Shown in pieces: positions 11,201-23,563 of a DNA stretch of 64,000 bases. Below the pieces are notes generated by a model. The model searched no databases, was not told where the DNA came from, and saw only the letters and a list, made by a program, of their open reading frames with translations. The stretch spans positions 383,332-447,331 of the forward strand of contig BCLD01000005.1 in assembly GCA_001600875.1 (NCBI GenBank), given 5' to 3'. This DNA is from Solicoccozyma terricola. Taxonomy: Eukaryota > Basidiomycota > Tremellomycetes > Filobasidiales > Piskurozymaceae. Position 1 is the stretch's first letter; the number at the start of each line of letters is the position of its first letter. The translations under genes were made by a program, and so were the position numbers.

Positions 11201-12685
11201 CTGGTTCTGCACCGGTTATCGTGGGTTCGCCGAAGGATTCGAACATCGCCGGCATGGCCACCTGTACTCCGGCATCGACGGCCATCGGCAACGGTAGACC
11301 CATGTCTGGCACTGCCAACAGTCCAACCGTCCCAGCATCCACGCCAATTCCAGCTGTAAACGGCAAAGCACTAACGAAGGATGGCCCACCAGGTCGACCT
11401 GTAGCTATTCAACCCAACGGAGAAACAAACGCCCCCATAGCTCAAACTCCATCATCGACTAGTCTGTCGTTGACCACTGCGCCAGCGTTGTCTTCGAGTG
11501 CTGAGACGGGCAAGTCAAAGGTATCGGAGGAAGTGCCGCAAAAGGCTGTCACTCCGGCTTCCGTGACTCCTGTTGTGGCGTCTGCACCGACTGCTCCATC
11601 GGCTTCGGCTTCCACCTCGACTCCTGCTTCTACTACGCCGAGTGTGATCACGGTTCCGGCGTCGACAATGGCTTCAGCCACCGTCATTACGCTGGCTGAG
11701 GTGGCTCCAGCTGCTCTAACACGAGGAAGTCAGTTCTCGGCAGTCCATTACGTCAACGAGTCTCCAGCTGACCACCTTCTCGCTCAGTGAACCCAGCGGC
11801 CGCCACCACCCCAACCGCCATTCAGACCAACGGTATCACCCTAGCCGTCCGACAAGGAGGTGCCCCATTACCCGCCTCGACCATTCAAGTACCTGCCATC
11901 GCGAGTACATCCGCAGCTCCCTCGATCCGTCCGCCTGCGCTAAACCTCGCCACTGCGAAGGCTACGGCTACCAGACCTACGTCCCCGCCCGCTGCTCTCG
12001 TTACCTCCATCAAAGCTCTTATGGGCACACTCATCGAAGCCTACCAAGCCATCTGCTTCAGCAGCGACTTCGAAGCCACACATCGTGAAACCGTCATGGC
12101 GCTAGTCACCTCCTGGCGCCACCGAAACGAACGAGAAGCTCTCATCCGACTAACGGATTACGGACAGGAGATGGCAGAGCTCATCGAAGAAGTGGTTAGT
12201 CAGATAAAGCGTACCGTCGGCGAAAATCCCCCGTTTGTCATCAAGTTCTTGTCCAAAAAGGCTCGAGAAGATACCGATAAGATTCTGGGGCTGCTGGAAT
12301 TGAAAGAGAGGTGGTCGGGGTCGATTCTGTAGGAGAGCAAGGTGGAGAGGAGAGGATGGTCAAGAGAGTGCGATGTGTGGGGCGCGCATGTTGGAGAAGC
12401 CGTTGTATTCCAGCTTCGATCTTTAGGAGATTTTTCCGGTTCTCCGACTGTGTGCTTTATCAAAGATTGATGTTAAAGCGTTTGGCCGAGTGGTATTCGA
12501 GGCAGGACACATGATGGAGGTGGAGGTGCTTGAATTTGATCGCTATCAACCTAATCTTCTGATAACCGGGTCAACGCCACAACGCCGAACCAGCGTCAAC
12601 CATCACATCTGAGTTCGCGACGTTATGAGCACAGTTGAGCAGGTTGAACATCGACCCAGTCTTGCTCAGTTAGTCACTACTCTGC
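8267..12685 (+). repeat. Segmental duplication, unit 1
   Basis: Unit 1 matches 14067-18655 in direct orientation, beginning at the shared ACGTCTTTTCACTACC and ending after the shared AGTTGAGCAGGT...CGACCC and TCTTGCTCAG. It contains upstream sequence, the whole unknown Ser/Thr/Pro-rich gene and its 3' flank. About 1.4 kb separates the two units. Confidence 0.85.
9087..12332 (+). pseudogene. Ser/Thr/Pro-rich protein of unknown function, copy 1
   Basis: I do not recognise the family. Exon 1 starts MTTPSNTNGNVAGDDD at 9087 and ends at 9428. Exon 2 begins at about 9525 (RWRSILIGGPGPPPEIV), followed by a low-complexity region with a basic patch (KKKKLRKQFLSKERIEDSPSD). A later exon reads RPLGYVY then IEEPVVKSTNAFEDITAQLD. 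The last exons are S/T/P/A-rich and close with a helical domain (ALVTSIKALMGTLIEAYQAI to LGLLELKERWSGSIL, stop 12332). Compared with copy 2, about 85 bases are missing near 10715, which deletes the first cysteine cluster and shifts the frame. A further in-frame TAG occurs near 10864. The C-terminal exon is identical in protein to copy 3. It may be a nuclear, DNA- or protein-binding factor by composition, but that is inference. Confidence 0.6.
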
Positions 12686-13048
12686 TCCCTTAACTCCTCC
12701 GCCACTTTTCAGCAACATACCAGTGCAATACATCTTCCTCACACCCGCGAACGCCAACACTTTCTCGACCACAAAGGCTAAACATCGAAGGCGCCGTTCT
12801 ACGCGAGGACGTACAAAAGTTCGCTGGTAACGCATGGACGAGGTTGGGGATGGATCCAAACGCCAAACGGACATGTACGGAGGAGACTATCCATATGCCG
12901 AGGCATATGGAAATTTCTACCAAGGAGTTTGCACTGAATGATTTTTTTATATCTTTCTTCTATTTTTGACACACCCAAACATAACACCGCTCCCCCATCC
13001 TCCCATCGCCTCAATCACAATCAGTTTAATCGCGCTCCTAGCGAACAA
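12686..13048. other. Spacer upstream of sugar transporter
   Basis: No gene seen. A segment at about 12870-12935 (CATATGCCGAGGCATATGG and AAGGAGTTTGCAC) resembles the minus strand at 38240-38310, the flank of duplication copy 3. Confidence 0.4.
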
Positions 13049-14040
13049 ATGTCTATTCCCTACCAACCCACAATCATGCCGGCGGAGACACCACTAGACG
13101 AAAAGGAGGTCTCACACCACCTTGATGCCGGCCTGGATGCAGGAAAATTCGAGGATGAGCACAGGGTCGTGTTGAAGTCTGAATTCGATAGCTTATCTTA
13201 CTGGAACACCATCAAGGCTTTCAAACTCATCGCGTTTTACTGCTTCATCGCAGCTTTTTCTGCAGCCACAGACGGCTATCAGGTGAGTAGTTCACCTCCA
13301 GGCGAACTGCAATTCTTGGTCCAAGAGACTAACAGCGCCTACTGAGAAAGATCAATGTCAACGGCAACATCCTGGCAAGCAAAGGCTTCATCCTGCAATT
13401 CTCCACCGTGAAGGATGCCAAAGGACACCAGATTCTGGCGGCAGGATGGAGTGAGTAGAACCTATCATTGCTGCAGCAAGTTTGGCACATCTAAATATCG
13501 ACTACTGCTGCAACAGTCGCGGCCTGGAGTGGGATACAATCGGTTGGACAGCTTATGCAATGACAACCATGCATTTCCTCAGCGATCGATTTGGACGTAA
13601 AAGTGCACTGTTTACACTTTGGTTTATCCTTGCTCTGGTGAGCGATTTTGGGATGTTAATCCAAGCTACTAGACTTGACAAGGAAATTTGGCAGTCTGTT
13701 ATGACTGAATGTTTGTCTACACATCCATGGCACTGGCTTCTGGCGAAGTTGCTTGCGGGAATGGGCGTAGGAGCTTTGCAGGTGAGTGGAACCGACTCTT
13801 TCCTTTGACATAGCGGAATGAGAAATGCCGTATTGACCTTCTATATTTTTCGCCACTAGGCTACGGTGCCTGCCTACATCGCTGAACTCGCTCCAAACCG
13901 AATCCGGGGAGCTCTCTTGTTGTCCTATTCCCTGTGGTTCGGGATCGGAGGATTCATCGGCCCACTTGCTCTTCGACCGGTAATCGCCACCCGTCAACAC
14001 CTTGCGTTCAGGGATCTCGCTTTCTTGCCATCGACTAAGC
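13049..14040 (+). pseudogene. MFS sugar transporter, 5' part only
   Basis: Exon 1 (13049-13282) gives an acidic N-terminus, then AFKLIAFYCFIAAFSAATDGYQ (helix 1). Later exons give INVNGNILASKGF, AWSGIQSVGQL, MTTMHFLSDRFGRKSALF (the D-R-x-G-R-R/K motif of the sugar porter family between helices 2 and 3), LAKLLAGMGVGALQ and VPAYIAELAPNRIRGAL, followed by one more helix near 13960. This is the maltose/hexose permease subgroup. The frame breaks by one base at about 13558. After about 14000 the homology stops and the second duplication unit starts at 14067, so only about the first five of twelve helices remain. Insertion of the duplicated unit, or recombination at that point, probably destroyed it. 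Confidence 0.75.
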
Positions 14041-14066
14041 CGACCACGCTGGATCGGTCACCCTTC

Positions 14067-17000
14067 ACGTCTTTTCACTACCTTGCTCGCTGTCTGGCGA
14101 CACCATGTATAGAAGTGTTAAGCATCACAGGATATCTCATATCTGACATATTTCAACACCTTGTATCTCCTGCACAAAGGATACAGCAGGCTCAGTATCA
14201 TGCCGCCGATTACGAAGAAGGCAGACGGTGAATGAGCGTGAGAATCCGAGATATGTCATTCGGAAGGAGACCAAACCTTTTGAACAGGATGTGGATGTGA
14301 GGAGGGGAGAGAGGGAGGAGGAGCGTGGATAGAGTAGAGTAACGGACATGTATGATTCCAGATGTCCGTCGTTACGAGATTACTTCTTCATCACTCTCAT
14401 CACCATCATCGACTGGACGTCACCGTCGGTCCCACATGACATTCCACATCATCCTTGCTGCTGTGCACTAGTATACATCCTCCACCGCTGCACGTGTCCT
14501 TTTACGCGACACAGCAGCGTAGCCGAACTATGTAAGTCAGTGATTCGCGTCTCCTTGTTTACTTATCTTTCAACAATCCGATTCACACCATACTTCTGCT
14601 CATCAAACAGCGGTAACGAAGACATCTCCCGGCTATCTATCCCGACGTTCGACCAGTTCGTGAACGCCAGGGTTACGCACGGTACCATCCGCTCAAGGAG
14701 AGGACACACAGGCGAACGCGTGAACGATCGAACGCCTTGGTTCACTTTCACGAACCTCACCACTCACTAATTCACTACGTATTCAACGTATCTTGGACTT
14801 GAACCACCATACAGAGCATCCGACATTGGAGACCGGAATTCGGAACCTTGAGGAACCTCCTTCCAGCTGGTTACTGTCAGAACAACCAACTCAACCGCCA
14901 ACTCTAATAGATGCAATTCGACATTCCCTACGTCTTCAATATATGACAACTCCATCTAATACCAATGGAAATGTTGCCGGAGATGACGATCATGGGAGTT
15001 GGAGTCAACTAGGAGAAATGATTGGTGGTTCCATTAACCCCACTACGACCGCTACTATCACCTCCCTCCGTACCGCCAATACCAACGCTTACAATGCTAC
15101 CACCACCAAATCAACCACCAACGGGGATACCTTTCCGACAGCGGCGTCATTGGCTTGGAGACCTTCAGTTGTAGCTCCTGCACCAGCGGATTCACCTCAG
15201 AGGTCAATTATAACGCCTTTGAATTTTTTGAATTCGGGAGCGAGTTTGACTGTTGATAGCAGTAGTGGGAAGAAGAAAGATGATTCTACTCCTCAGGTGG
15301 GTATAACTATTCTCTCTACCTCTCCTCTCCCTCCCCTGGTTCCCTCTTCGTAAATGTTGCTAACCCACGCTTTTCCTTGTATTGAATAGAAATGGCGGTC
15401 AATCCTCATTGGTGGTCCAGGTCCACCACCGGAAATCGTGAATTCACCATCTGGGAGAACAACTTCAATCACACCAAAGAAACATCGTCAGATGCCGAGT
15501 GTGTCGACTCCTGAATCATCGGACATGGGGACGGGAATGGATGGGATGGGAGGTGGACGTGGAGGGTCTGACATTGAGATGTCGTCGCCGAGTGGTCCGG
15601 GTGGGATGAATGGTAATGGTATTGGAAAGAGTGTTTATAGGACAAGGAATGCGAGTCCATTAATTGGGAGGTTGAGAAACCCAATGAGAGGAGTGAAGAA
15701 TCCTCGAAACAAATCGAAAGAGAAACCATTAAACTTCCAACCAAGACGACCCAGAAGAACGGCAACACTCTAATCCTCTCACTGGCAGAACGATCCACCG
15801 CTATTCTTCAACCACAAATCCAAAAACCTTCCTCATCGCCCTCTACTCCCGGTCAACCCCGCAAATCCACTCCTACATCTGTCCAGCACGAGGACGTTCC
15901 TAGATCAATAACGGCTCTACCTCCACCGGAACGAACTTATAAACGAAAAGCTACGGATAGCGTTGAACCATCACAGACTCCTAAGGAAGGGACGTCGACA
16001 ATTCGAATTTCTCCGAGGAGAGTGGCGAATAGACTGCTGCTGTTGATAAAGAGAAACAGAAGCATAAACAGGAGGAATCGTCTCCTGCTGGGAGGACTAG
16101 GATGGAAGCGGATGAAGCGGCTGCGACTACTTCAACGGCTGAGGCGAGTGTGACTCCGGGTGCGGGACCTAGTACGGCAAAAAATAAGAAGTCGAGGAAG
16201 CAGTTTCTGAGTAAAGAGAGGATTGAAGATTCCCCAAGTGACGGTGAACAAGGTGAGGTGGTCGGGATTGAGTTGGAGCAGGTCGCGAATGGTGAGTTGA
16301 ACGTTAGGTGGAAGGGGGCTGGGCGCTGGGTGCTAACAGGTGATTTGTGGGATTAGGATCGGACGGAAGTGGAGATGCGACGAAAATGAAGAAAAAGGGC
16401 AACAGACCATTGGGATACGTCTACGTGAGTGGCTCTGCATGACCTCGCTACATTGCCCTCCAGTCACGACTGAAACCTCCCCCCCCCCCCCCAGATTGAA
16501 GAACCCGTTGTCAAAACCACCAACTCTTTCGAAGACATCACTGCCCAACTCGACACTGGTCGTCGTTACACCCGTCTTGCACGCACCGCCGTAGATGGTG
16601 AACTCCAGAGACCACCCTGTGCACAATGCGTCGGGAGCGGTGGCGACTGTATTCGTCGAGCCATCGACATCCCGCTCTCTCGTCGTCTTGAACTGGGTAA
16701 ACAGCATCCGAAAGGAGTGATCCCGGATTCTGAATTCCTGGGTTCGTGTGAAAGGTGTCAGAGGACGGGAATGTCGAAGACTTGTTCCTTTGTCAAGTCG
16801 GATGGTGGGGGTCCGAGTGGCAAGATGGGGTATGGAGTGAAGAGGAAAGTGTATGCGAAGATGGATTACTTGACCCCGCCGGGAAGCAAGGTGTTGAAGA
16901 AGGCGCATACAGATTCACCGCAGCAGGTGAGTCGACGAGATCCTCACTCGATTTCAGGCGCATCAAGCTGAGCATCCCCTCCCACTCAGCGCTTATCCCT

Positions 17001-18655
17001 CCCGGCGGATTCACCCGCCACTCCAATTATGGATTCACCCAGCACCAGCCGAATTATCCTGGATCCATCGCGTGATGATATCTCCAGAGTCATTTCTCTT
17101 TCACGATCCAAGTCTACGCCGGGTACCGCACCGCATCATCTCGTCGATATGGGAATTGGCGCATCTGGTTCTGTGCCGGTTATCGTGGGTTCGCCGAAGG
17201 ATCCGAACGTCGCTGGCATGGCCACCTTTACTCCCGCATCGAAGGCCATCGGCAACGGCAGACCCACGTCTGGCACTGCCAACAGTCCAACCGCCCCAGC
17301 ATCCGCCCCAACTCCAGCTGCGAACGGCAAAGCACTCATGATGCGAGGTTCCCCAGGTCGACCTACAGCTCTCCCACTCAACGGAGAAACAAAGGCCCCC
17401 GCAGCTCAAACTTCGTCATCGAGTGGTTGGTCGTTGACCACTGCGCCAGCGTTGCCTTCGAGTGCTGAGACGGGCAAGTTGGAGGTATCGGAGGAAGTAG
17501 CGCAAAAGGCTGTCACTCCGTCTTCCGTGACTCCTGTTGTGGCNTCTGCACCGACTGCGCCATCGGCTTCGGCTTCCAGCTCGACTCTTGCCTCTACTAC
17601 GCCGGCTGCGATCACTGCTCCGGTATCGAAGGGTGCTCCGGTTACCATCACTACGCTGGAAAAGGTGGCTCCAGTTGCTCGAACACCAGGGCGTGAGTTC
17701 TCAGCCAGTTCATTACGTCCGCGAAGCTCCAGCTGACCACCTTCTTGCTCAGTGAACCCAGCGGCCGCCGCTNCTGCGACCGCCATGAAGACCGACGNTA
17801 TCACCCCAGNAGTCCGACAAAGAGGTGTGGCCCTACCACCCGCCTCAACCATTGAAGTATCTGCCATCGCGAGTACACCCGCAGTTCCCTCGATCCGTCC
17901 GCCTTCGCCAAACCTCGCCACTGCTACGGCTACGGCTACCACACCAACGTCCTTGCCCGCTGCTCTCGTTACCTCCGTCAAGGCTCTTCTGGGCACACTC
18001 ATCGAAGCCTACCAAGCCATCTGCTTCNGCAGCAACTTCGAAGCCATCCATCGTGAAACCGTCATGGCGTTAGTCACCTCCTGGCGCCACCGAAACGAAC
18101 GAGAAGCTCACATCCGACAAATGGATTACGGACCGGAGATGGCCGAGCTCATTGAAGAAGTGGTTAGTCAGATCAAGCGTATCGTTGGCGAAAATCCCCC
18201 GTTCGTCATTGAGTTCTTGTCCAAAAAGGCTCNAGAAGATACCGATAAGGTTCTGGGGCTGTTGGAATTGAAAGAGAGGTGGTCATGGTCAACTCTTTGA
18301 AAGCATGGGAGGAGAGCACGGTGGGGAGAGAGATGTGTGTGGCGCATTTTGGAGTAGCCGTTGTATTCCATCCAGCTTTCGCTCTTTAGATGTTTTTTTC
18401 CCGTTTCTTCGATTGTGTGTTTTATCGAGGGATGTTGCAGTGTTTGCCCAAGTGGCATTCCAGGCAGGACACATCACGGAGGAGGTGGAGGTGCTTTATT
18501 TGGTCGCTGTCAAACTAATCTTTGGATAACCGCGTCAAACGTCACAACATTCAAACAGCGTCGACCATCACTGATCCTCAGTCCCAGGCGAAATTCTAAG
18601 GACAGTTGAGCAGGTCCAACATCGACCCTGTCTTGCTCAGTCAGTCTCTATTCAA
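14067..18655 (+). repeat. Segmental duplication, unit 2
   Basis: Direct repeat of 8267-12685, with scattered substitutions and small indels throughout. It is clearly more diverged from unit 1 than the inverted third copy at 38.3-39.3 kb is. The left junction lies inside the sugar transporter. Confidence 0.85.
14944..18300 (+). pseudogene. Ser/Thr/Pro-rich protein of unknown function, copy 2
   Basis: Same architecture as copy 1. It retains the exon that copy 1 lost: RPPCAQCVGSGGDC and, about 30 residues on, GSCERCQRTGMSKTCSF. The two C-x-x-C...C clusters could bind zinc, but spacing does not fit the Gal4 Zn2Cys6 motif. An acceptor preceded by a long C run (16482-16494) opens this exon. One-base differences from copy 1 shift the frame near 15668 and near 16033, and several Ns fall in the 3' exons. 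The C-terminal helical domain is conserved with about 20 substitutions to the stop at 18300. Copy 2 therefore keeps the cysteine clusters but has broken low-complexity exons, and copy 1 the reverse. Confidence 0.6.
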
Positions 18656-19622
18656 CTTCCCTACAACCTCAAGGCGCATGCATCCATCTGGGCAAGATGA
18701 AGATGACTATTCGAGGTCAAAGGAAGATATCCCTGTCAGTTGCTTTGCACCTGGACAGATCGACCGTGATCCTTCCTCGAAACGCATCAAGGAGTCATGC
18801 ACCATCAAAACTGAGCACGAACGACTCACTGCAGCCTCCAGTCGGGCTCCGGGCACTGAATACTCATCGTTGACCATATCGATCTACCGCATGGAAGCAC
18901 TCAAGGTGCAAGTTGCCCTGTTCGACACCCCTTCAGCCACCGAGAAAAGANACCTTTTGGATACCAGGGTCTGTTGCTGCTTCCAGGTGNCTAAGGAACA
19001 ACNGCAGAGGAGGAAACATGCGAGTAGAGCGGCCGTCATTCATTGACTAGGAGGGACTCGTTTTAGTGAAACGGTTAGCTTTATAACATCACCGGTTGCA
19101 ACCATNCATTCGACTCTTTACTGGGCGCGTCGGTAATATTGACGTCTTGATCTCAATCTGCCCAAAACCATTCCTCAGTTCGCGGTTACCTTCCATACGC
19201 CATCGATCATGAGCAATGCATATTGACTGGCCATTCATCCATGTTAGGCCAATCAAGCATAGATCATCAGGCTCTTGGGCAGTTTTGTTAGGGAGTCAGG
19301 GGCAGGTTGGCGAGTTGGCGTGTTAATTTAGGGATGCAGGCATGACGGAGCAGGCGTATGTTTGCACTTGAAGCTGGCGCCGTGGCGAATAAGCTGTGTC
19401 TGACACCTACGAAAAGAACGAAGTGGCTCCTCTTACCCTGCAGACCCAAGATAGGTAGATGTGAAACTCCATCGCTATCCCCTCAGAGTGGAGGTGCACA
19501 GGGCGTTCGATCGTGAAGAGGAGCGAAAGTATTAGGATATATTTGCCAAAGCTTGGCTGAAGACGTAAGGAATACAACGATAGTGAGATACAATGCAGGC
19601 AGCCGAATCCCTTCATTTGGGC
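18656..19622. other. No gene recognised
   Basis: An open frame at about 18679-19046 on the plus strand (rich in S, E, K) has no recognisable family and contains three Ns. The rest has no coding signal that I can see. Confidence 0.3.
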
Positions 19623-20358
19623 CTAATGCCTCCACCCCTNCACCCCACGATGGCTAAGATCATGCCTCGAGATCCGCACGTTCCCCGTCAACACCGACTT
19701 CAGGCTCCCTTTCCTCTTCGGCTGCTCCTGGTCCTGTTTGGGCTGATCAAGCATCTCGGTATGCCCCCATTCCTCCCACCTGTCCTTGGACAGCGACCAC
19801 CGCCATTCCGATCTCGGGACTGATCGCGGGGTGTCCCGGCGGTGGTGGTTCCAGTCGAACACCCTGTCATCGGCTTCGGGGCGCCAGGTTGCTTTGGAAT
19901 GCGGTGCTGGGCCATTGGACCGGTGATCGGTCGGTGGGGAGTGACGTTCTCGGTGGGATTGGAGTGTCCCTTCGTTGGAGCTTTGGACGGACGGGTGGGC
20001 CGGCTCGGGTCTTCGGCTCCGAGGGTTGAAGCTCGAAAGGGGAGACGTCGCTGTGGTACTCGGCGTCGTCGTCCACAATCCCGACCTCGTCGATGACCGC
20101 GGGTAGACGTCGGATGCCAAAGTTATACGGCGAATCCATGGTCGAGGAGGATAATGTTGACCTGGACANGCGGCCCGGGGTGCCCGTGGTCCTNCGCTTG
20201 ATCGAAGGCGGCACTCGGTCGGCTTCGCGCTGGATGGGGAAGTGGGCGGCAGGCGAGGACGGTCGATGCGGTTGCGAGTAGATCGCAAGCGTGAGCANGG
20301 GCGATGAGTATGGAGTGAGCATGGGCGACGAATGGGCGCTCGAGGATGATGAAGACAT
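19623..20358 (-). CDS. Serine-rich protein of unknown function
   Basis: Starts MSSSSSSAHSSPMLTPYSSP at 20358. Continues with PHRPSSPAAHFPIQREADR, then SPYNFGIRRLPAVIDEVGIV, an acidic YHSDVSPFELQPSEPKT and RAGPPVRPKLQRRDTP. The same frame stops at about 19867, while a basic, tryptophan-rich continuation (RSEWRWSLSKDRWEEWGHTE) is open in another frame down to about 19640. Either an unrecognised intron or a one-base frame break joins the two. Composition suggests a cytoplasmic or nuclear disordered protein. Four Ns fall within it. No family recognised. Confidence 0.4.
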
Positions 20359-20699
20359 TGAGCTTTGATTTGTGGTGTGATGCTGGAGGTCAAGGGTAGC
20401 TTTTGTGATATGCTGAGTTGTGATGATCGTGCGGTATNCCAACCTAGACTCGATTCACAGCCTACAACCATGGACACCTTCCTGCTTTATACGTTCCCTA
20501 CTGGTGCCTTCCGCCACGATCAGCACAAAGCGTCCTATAGCATGTGGGCACACTTCGCTGGCCCAGGCCGAGTGGTGGCCCAGTGGTGTGGACGTCGTCT
20601 CTCACGCTCCGGTCCCACACCCTGTTCGGCCAGACTCGCATTGCCCCTGGACGCGATTCTACGTCATTATTGCATCCCGCGTGCGAGTTGAAGAACATC

Positions 20700-21252
20700 C
20701 GCTCAGACAGCGTCCCATTATTTCGTCCTCACCCAGAAACTGATCACGAGACGACCGGATGTTCCGTCGATCTTCCAGGGACGTCGTTTCGGGCCCACCG
20801 GACAATACGGAGTCCCACTCGAAGGTTATAGACGGTCAAGGAGAAAGAGAATCTCTTCCCCGGGCGNCGTGGACGCCAAATCGTCCGAATCCGCTTGTGG
20901 GTCCTTCCAGCTCTCCAGGGCGATGAGGATGATCAAGCAAAACGAGAGGGATGAGCAGAGCAGGAGCGGGGAGAGGCAAGTTCCACAAATCAGAGTAAAA
21001 AGAAAAGCCAATAGTTGAATACATGCTATTACCGCAGGTTGTCCCACATTTGTTTCCGCACAATGCGGCTGCGGCGTCGAGCGAGCAACGTGGTCCTCTT
21101 TGGGGGCACGCTTGACACATCGTCCTGACGTCCTGCTGTTTGTCCTCCTCCGCGTAACTTCGCAACGCTCCGCTTGATCGCCTGTTCNGCTGCACTGACC
21201 ATCGAGCACACCTCGACTTGACGGCCGTGAGGGTGGGACTGGACCCCGCCAT
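20700..21252 (-). CDS. Possible small basic protein of unknown function
   Basis: On the minus strand a frame from about 21211 reads EQAIKRSVAKLRGGGQT and ARRRSRIVRKQMWDNL up to a GTAATA donor at about 21036. A further open stretch near 20700-20820 (WDSVLSGGPETTSLEDRRN) may be a later exon. Coding character is suggested by composition only. No family recognised, and intron positions are uncertain. Confidence 0.25.
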
Positions 21253-21259
21253 CTCTTGC

Positions 21260-23195
21260 GGAGACCGCCTCTTCCAGCGATCCTGTCGGTATGACTGACC
21301 TTACGGGCTAGCGGGAGGCATGGTTGGAGGGAGGACGAAGGAGGTGGGTGCATCAGATGCCTAGTTTGATGAAATGTCGTCCCGCCTCCGCTTTTAGATG
21401 CTCGCATACCCCATCGGATTCGGTTCCAGCAATCGCGAAGGTCCATTATTCCATCGTGCAAGCGGCATTGAGTGTACTGCTCGCCGTCGAAANGATCATC
21501 GGGAGTCAGCAGCGAAACATGCACCCCACTACTCGTGTACGTCAGGGCATCCGGCCGGGCTTTCGTTGGTCGTGATAGGCTGATAATGGAAGTAAGCAAA
21601 TAGAGTAGGCCGCCCCGAGAGTACGTGTTGTCGGTTCAAAAACAAACTCCGGACCGTTCTCCATCGTCTCGACCATTGACGTTCCCTAGATGACATTCCC
21701 TAGGTTGAGCTCTACGAAAAGCAGACGCCCGTAGGCAGCAACAACAGGGTCGTCGATGCAACGTAGTTCAAGGAAGACGCAGCACTGACTGGCGTGGGTG
21801 CTCCAGTCGACTCTCCAGCACGCGTCCTGTTGCCGCCAACCATCGCCACGGACGTTAGCTTTCCGCCCCTGAACGAACGGTAGGGAAGGACCGTCCGCTC
21901 ACAATGCCGCCAGCAGACATAGGACCACGGTCACAATCTCCTGCCAAGGACTGGTTTGGGATTGCCATGCGGGGTGGTCTGTAGGGTGGGTCACAAATGT
22001 GTCAACCGACCTGCGGGAGGCGTGCCTCATTCCCAAATGTGGTCGTCCATCCTCCAACCGTCCTGGCGCTACTGAGTCATCGAAGATGTCGTCGCAGCAT
22101 TCAACAAAAGTCGACGTCCACCTTCACAGGTCCAGACGGATCGGACGATGTCACGATTTTTCACTCCGAAGGTTGACATTTGATCTGTCACCAGCCAACA
22201 GGATCAGGCCCATCTTTGGGTGAAGGCGATACCAATGCTTGCCCGATCAGGCACACGGCACCTCATCCCTGCCAATCAAGCGGAAACCTGAGAGTTGTGT
22301 GACCCTCTCCCCTATTTCACCTGGCATTTATCTTTGTCCGCGTCTCCGGGTTATCACGCTTGAAGGTGTCACGAATCTCGTCCTACTACATTACGACCCC
22401 TTCACACTTGACGATTGTTTACGATACTCTTACATGATGATAATGGAATCACAACGTTCTAGTGACATTTTGCGCTTGCGGTGTGACAATGAATGCCACA
22501 AGGCTACGCCTGGAGAACAGGTCGAATGACTTGGGAGCCTTTGCGAGGCTGCGACAGCATTGAGACTTCCAAGTAGCTTCGCCGGTGGAAGCGGTGCGGG
22601 TATGATATCGAGAGGTTCAATACATATAACAATGGAATGGCATAGATGACCTGGGTACTGCGTATACAGATGTCGAGCCAGAGGTGTACTTTTGTAGAGA
22701 GAACAAGCATTTCATTTGTCAGGTTATGGGCCCATAGCTCTCTTCAAGACCTACATCACTTCGCCAGGCATAGTCGCTCGACATAGCCGCCACAAGTCGT
22801 CACCTCTGCTGACGCGCTACCTACATCGCAAGTCGTCACCTTGGCTGGCGCAATACCCACATCGCAAGCCGTCACATCTTCTGACGCACTACCTACATTA
22901 CAAGTCGTCACCTCTGCCGACGCAATTCCTCAACCTCTGCTGGCGCACACCCTATTGTATACCCCATTCCCGGCTTCACCAAGGCCTTCGCTGTCCTCCA
23001 AAACCACGCCTCGGCCACTGGTACTGGCATTAATTGCTGGTGAAAGAATCAGGTCTAATCCTGTGGCTCGTCTCTGTTACTAGTGTCTTCACTTCGGTGA
23101 TCATCTGTCGACAAGCAGGCTTCACTCTTGATAAGTCCCCCAGGAACGTACTCCTCCCTATCCATAGACGATCAGACATACACTCACNCAACCTT
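21260..23195. other. No gene recognised; minisatellite inside
   Basis: Open frames at 21999-22223 and 22239-22529 lack recognisable domains. The only clear structure is the 36-base tandem repeat at 22792-22935. Confidence 0.3.
22792..22935 (+). repeat. 36-base minisatellite, four copies
   Basis: Unit approximately CAAGTCGTCACCTCTGCTGA plus CGCGCTACCTACATCG. Four diverged copies are in phase with codons, so one frame reads repeats of (S/L)QVVTSADALPT, a 12-residue unit. This frame stays open to about 23083, so it may be a repeat tract in a cell-surface-type protein, but no start is evident. Confidence 0.6.
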
Positions 23196-23199
23196 TTCC

Positions 23200-23490
23200 A
23201 TGTCTGATTCAGAGGAAGAGAAGGGAGGAAGTGGGGCATACCGTGTCACGCGACTCAAGGGACGGGAGAACTATGCAGAGTGGGAGTTCTCTGTCCTGTC
23301 GGTCCTCCTAGCGAAGGCTATGATCCAATACCTCGATGAATCACCGAGAACCGAATCCTCGACCAAGCAGGAGCAAAAGTTTAACCGAGAATACCGGAAA
23401 ACCTACGCCATTCTCGCTCAGTCCCTCTCGACAATCGTCCAGTCCTCTCTCTCCTCTCTCTCCAAATCAAGCACCCAGACAGCAGTCTCA
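23200..23490 (+). mobile_element. Copia-type Gag N-terminal fragment
   Basis: MSDSEEEKGGSG followed by RLKGRENYAEWEFSVLSVLL and AKAMIQYLDE matches the start of Ty1/copia Gag (L-x-G-x-NY-x-x-W). The frame remains open but loses Gag character by about 23490, just before the opsin start. It is a truncated insertion in the opsin 5' region and contributes no zinc knuckle or Pol. Confidence 0.65.
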
Positions 23491-23563
23491 AACATCCCGT
23501 TCCCATACCAACCTTTCCACGAACGCACCAGCCGCCACTTTCTTGTAACCCACGTCCGCCACC

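Noticed and set aside
12470..12530. tRNA-like A box (TGGCCGAGTGGT)
   Set aside because: No matching B box, no acceptor stem pairing; the same segment is copied at 38309 as part of the duplication flank.
19623..20477. Single 284-codon frame as the gene
   Set aside because: Upstream of about 19900 the frame has biased, shadow-like composition; the serine-rich frame starting at 20358 is more protein-like there.
22792..22935. CRISPR array
   Set aside because: The repeats are directly adjacent without unique spacers, in phase with codons, and the genome is fungal.
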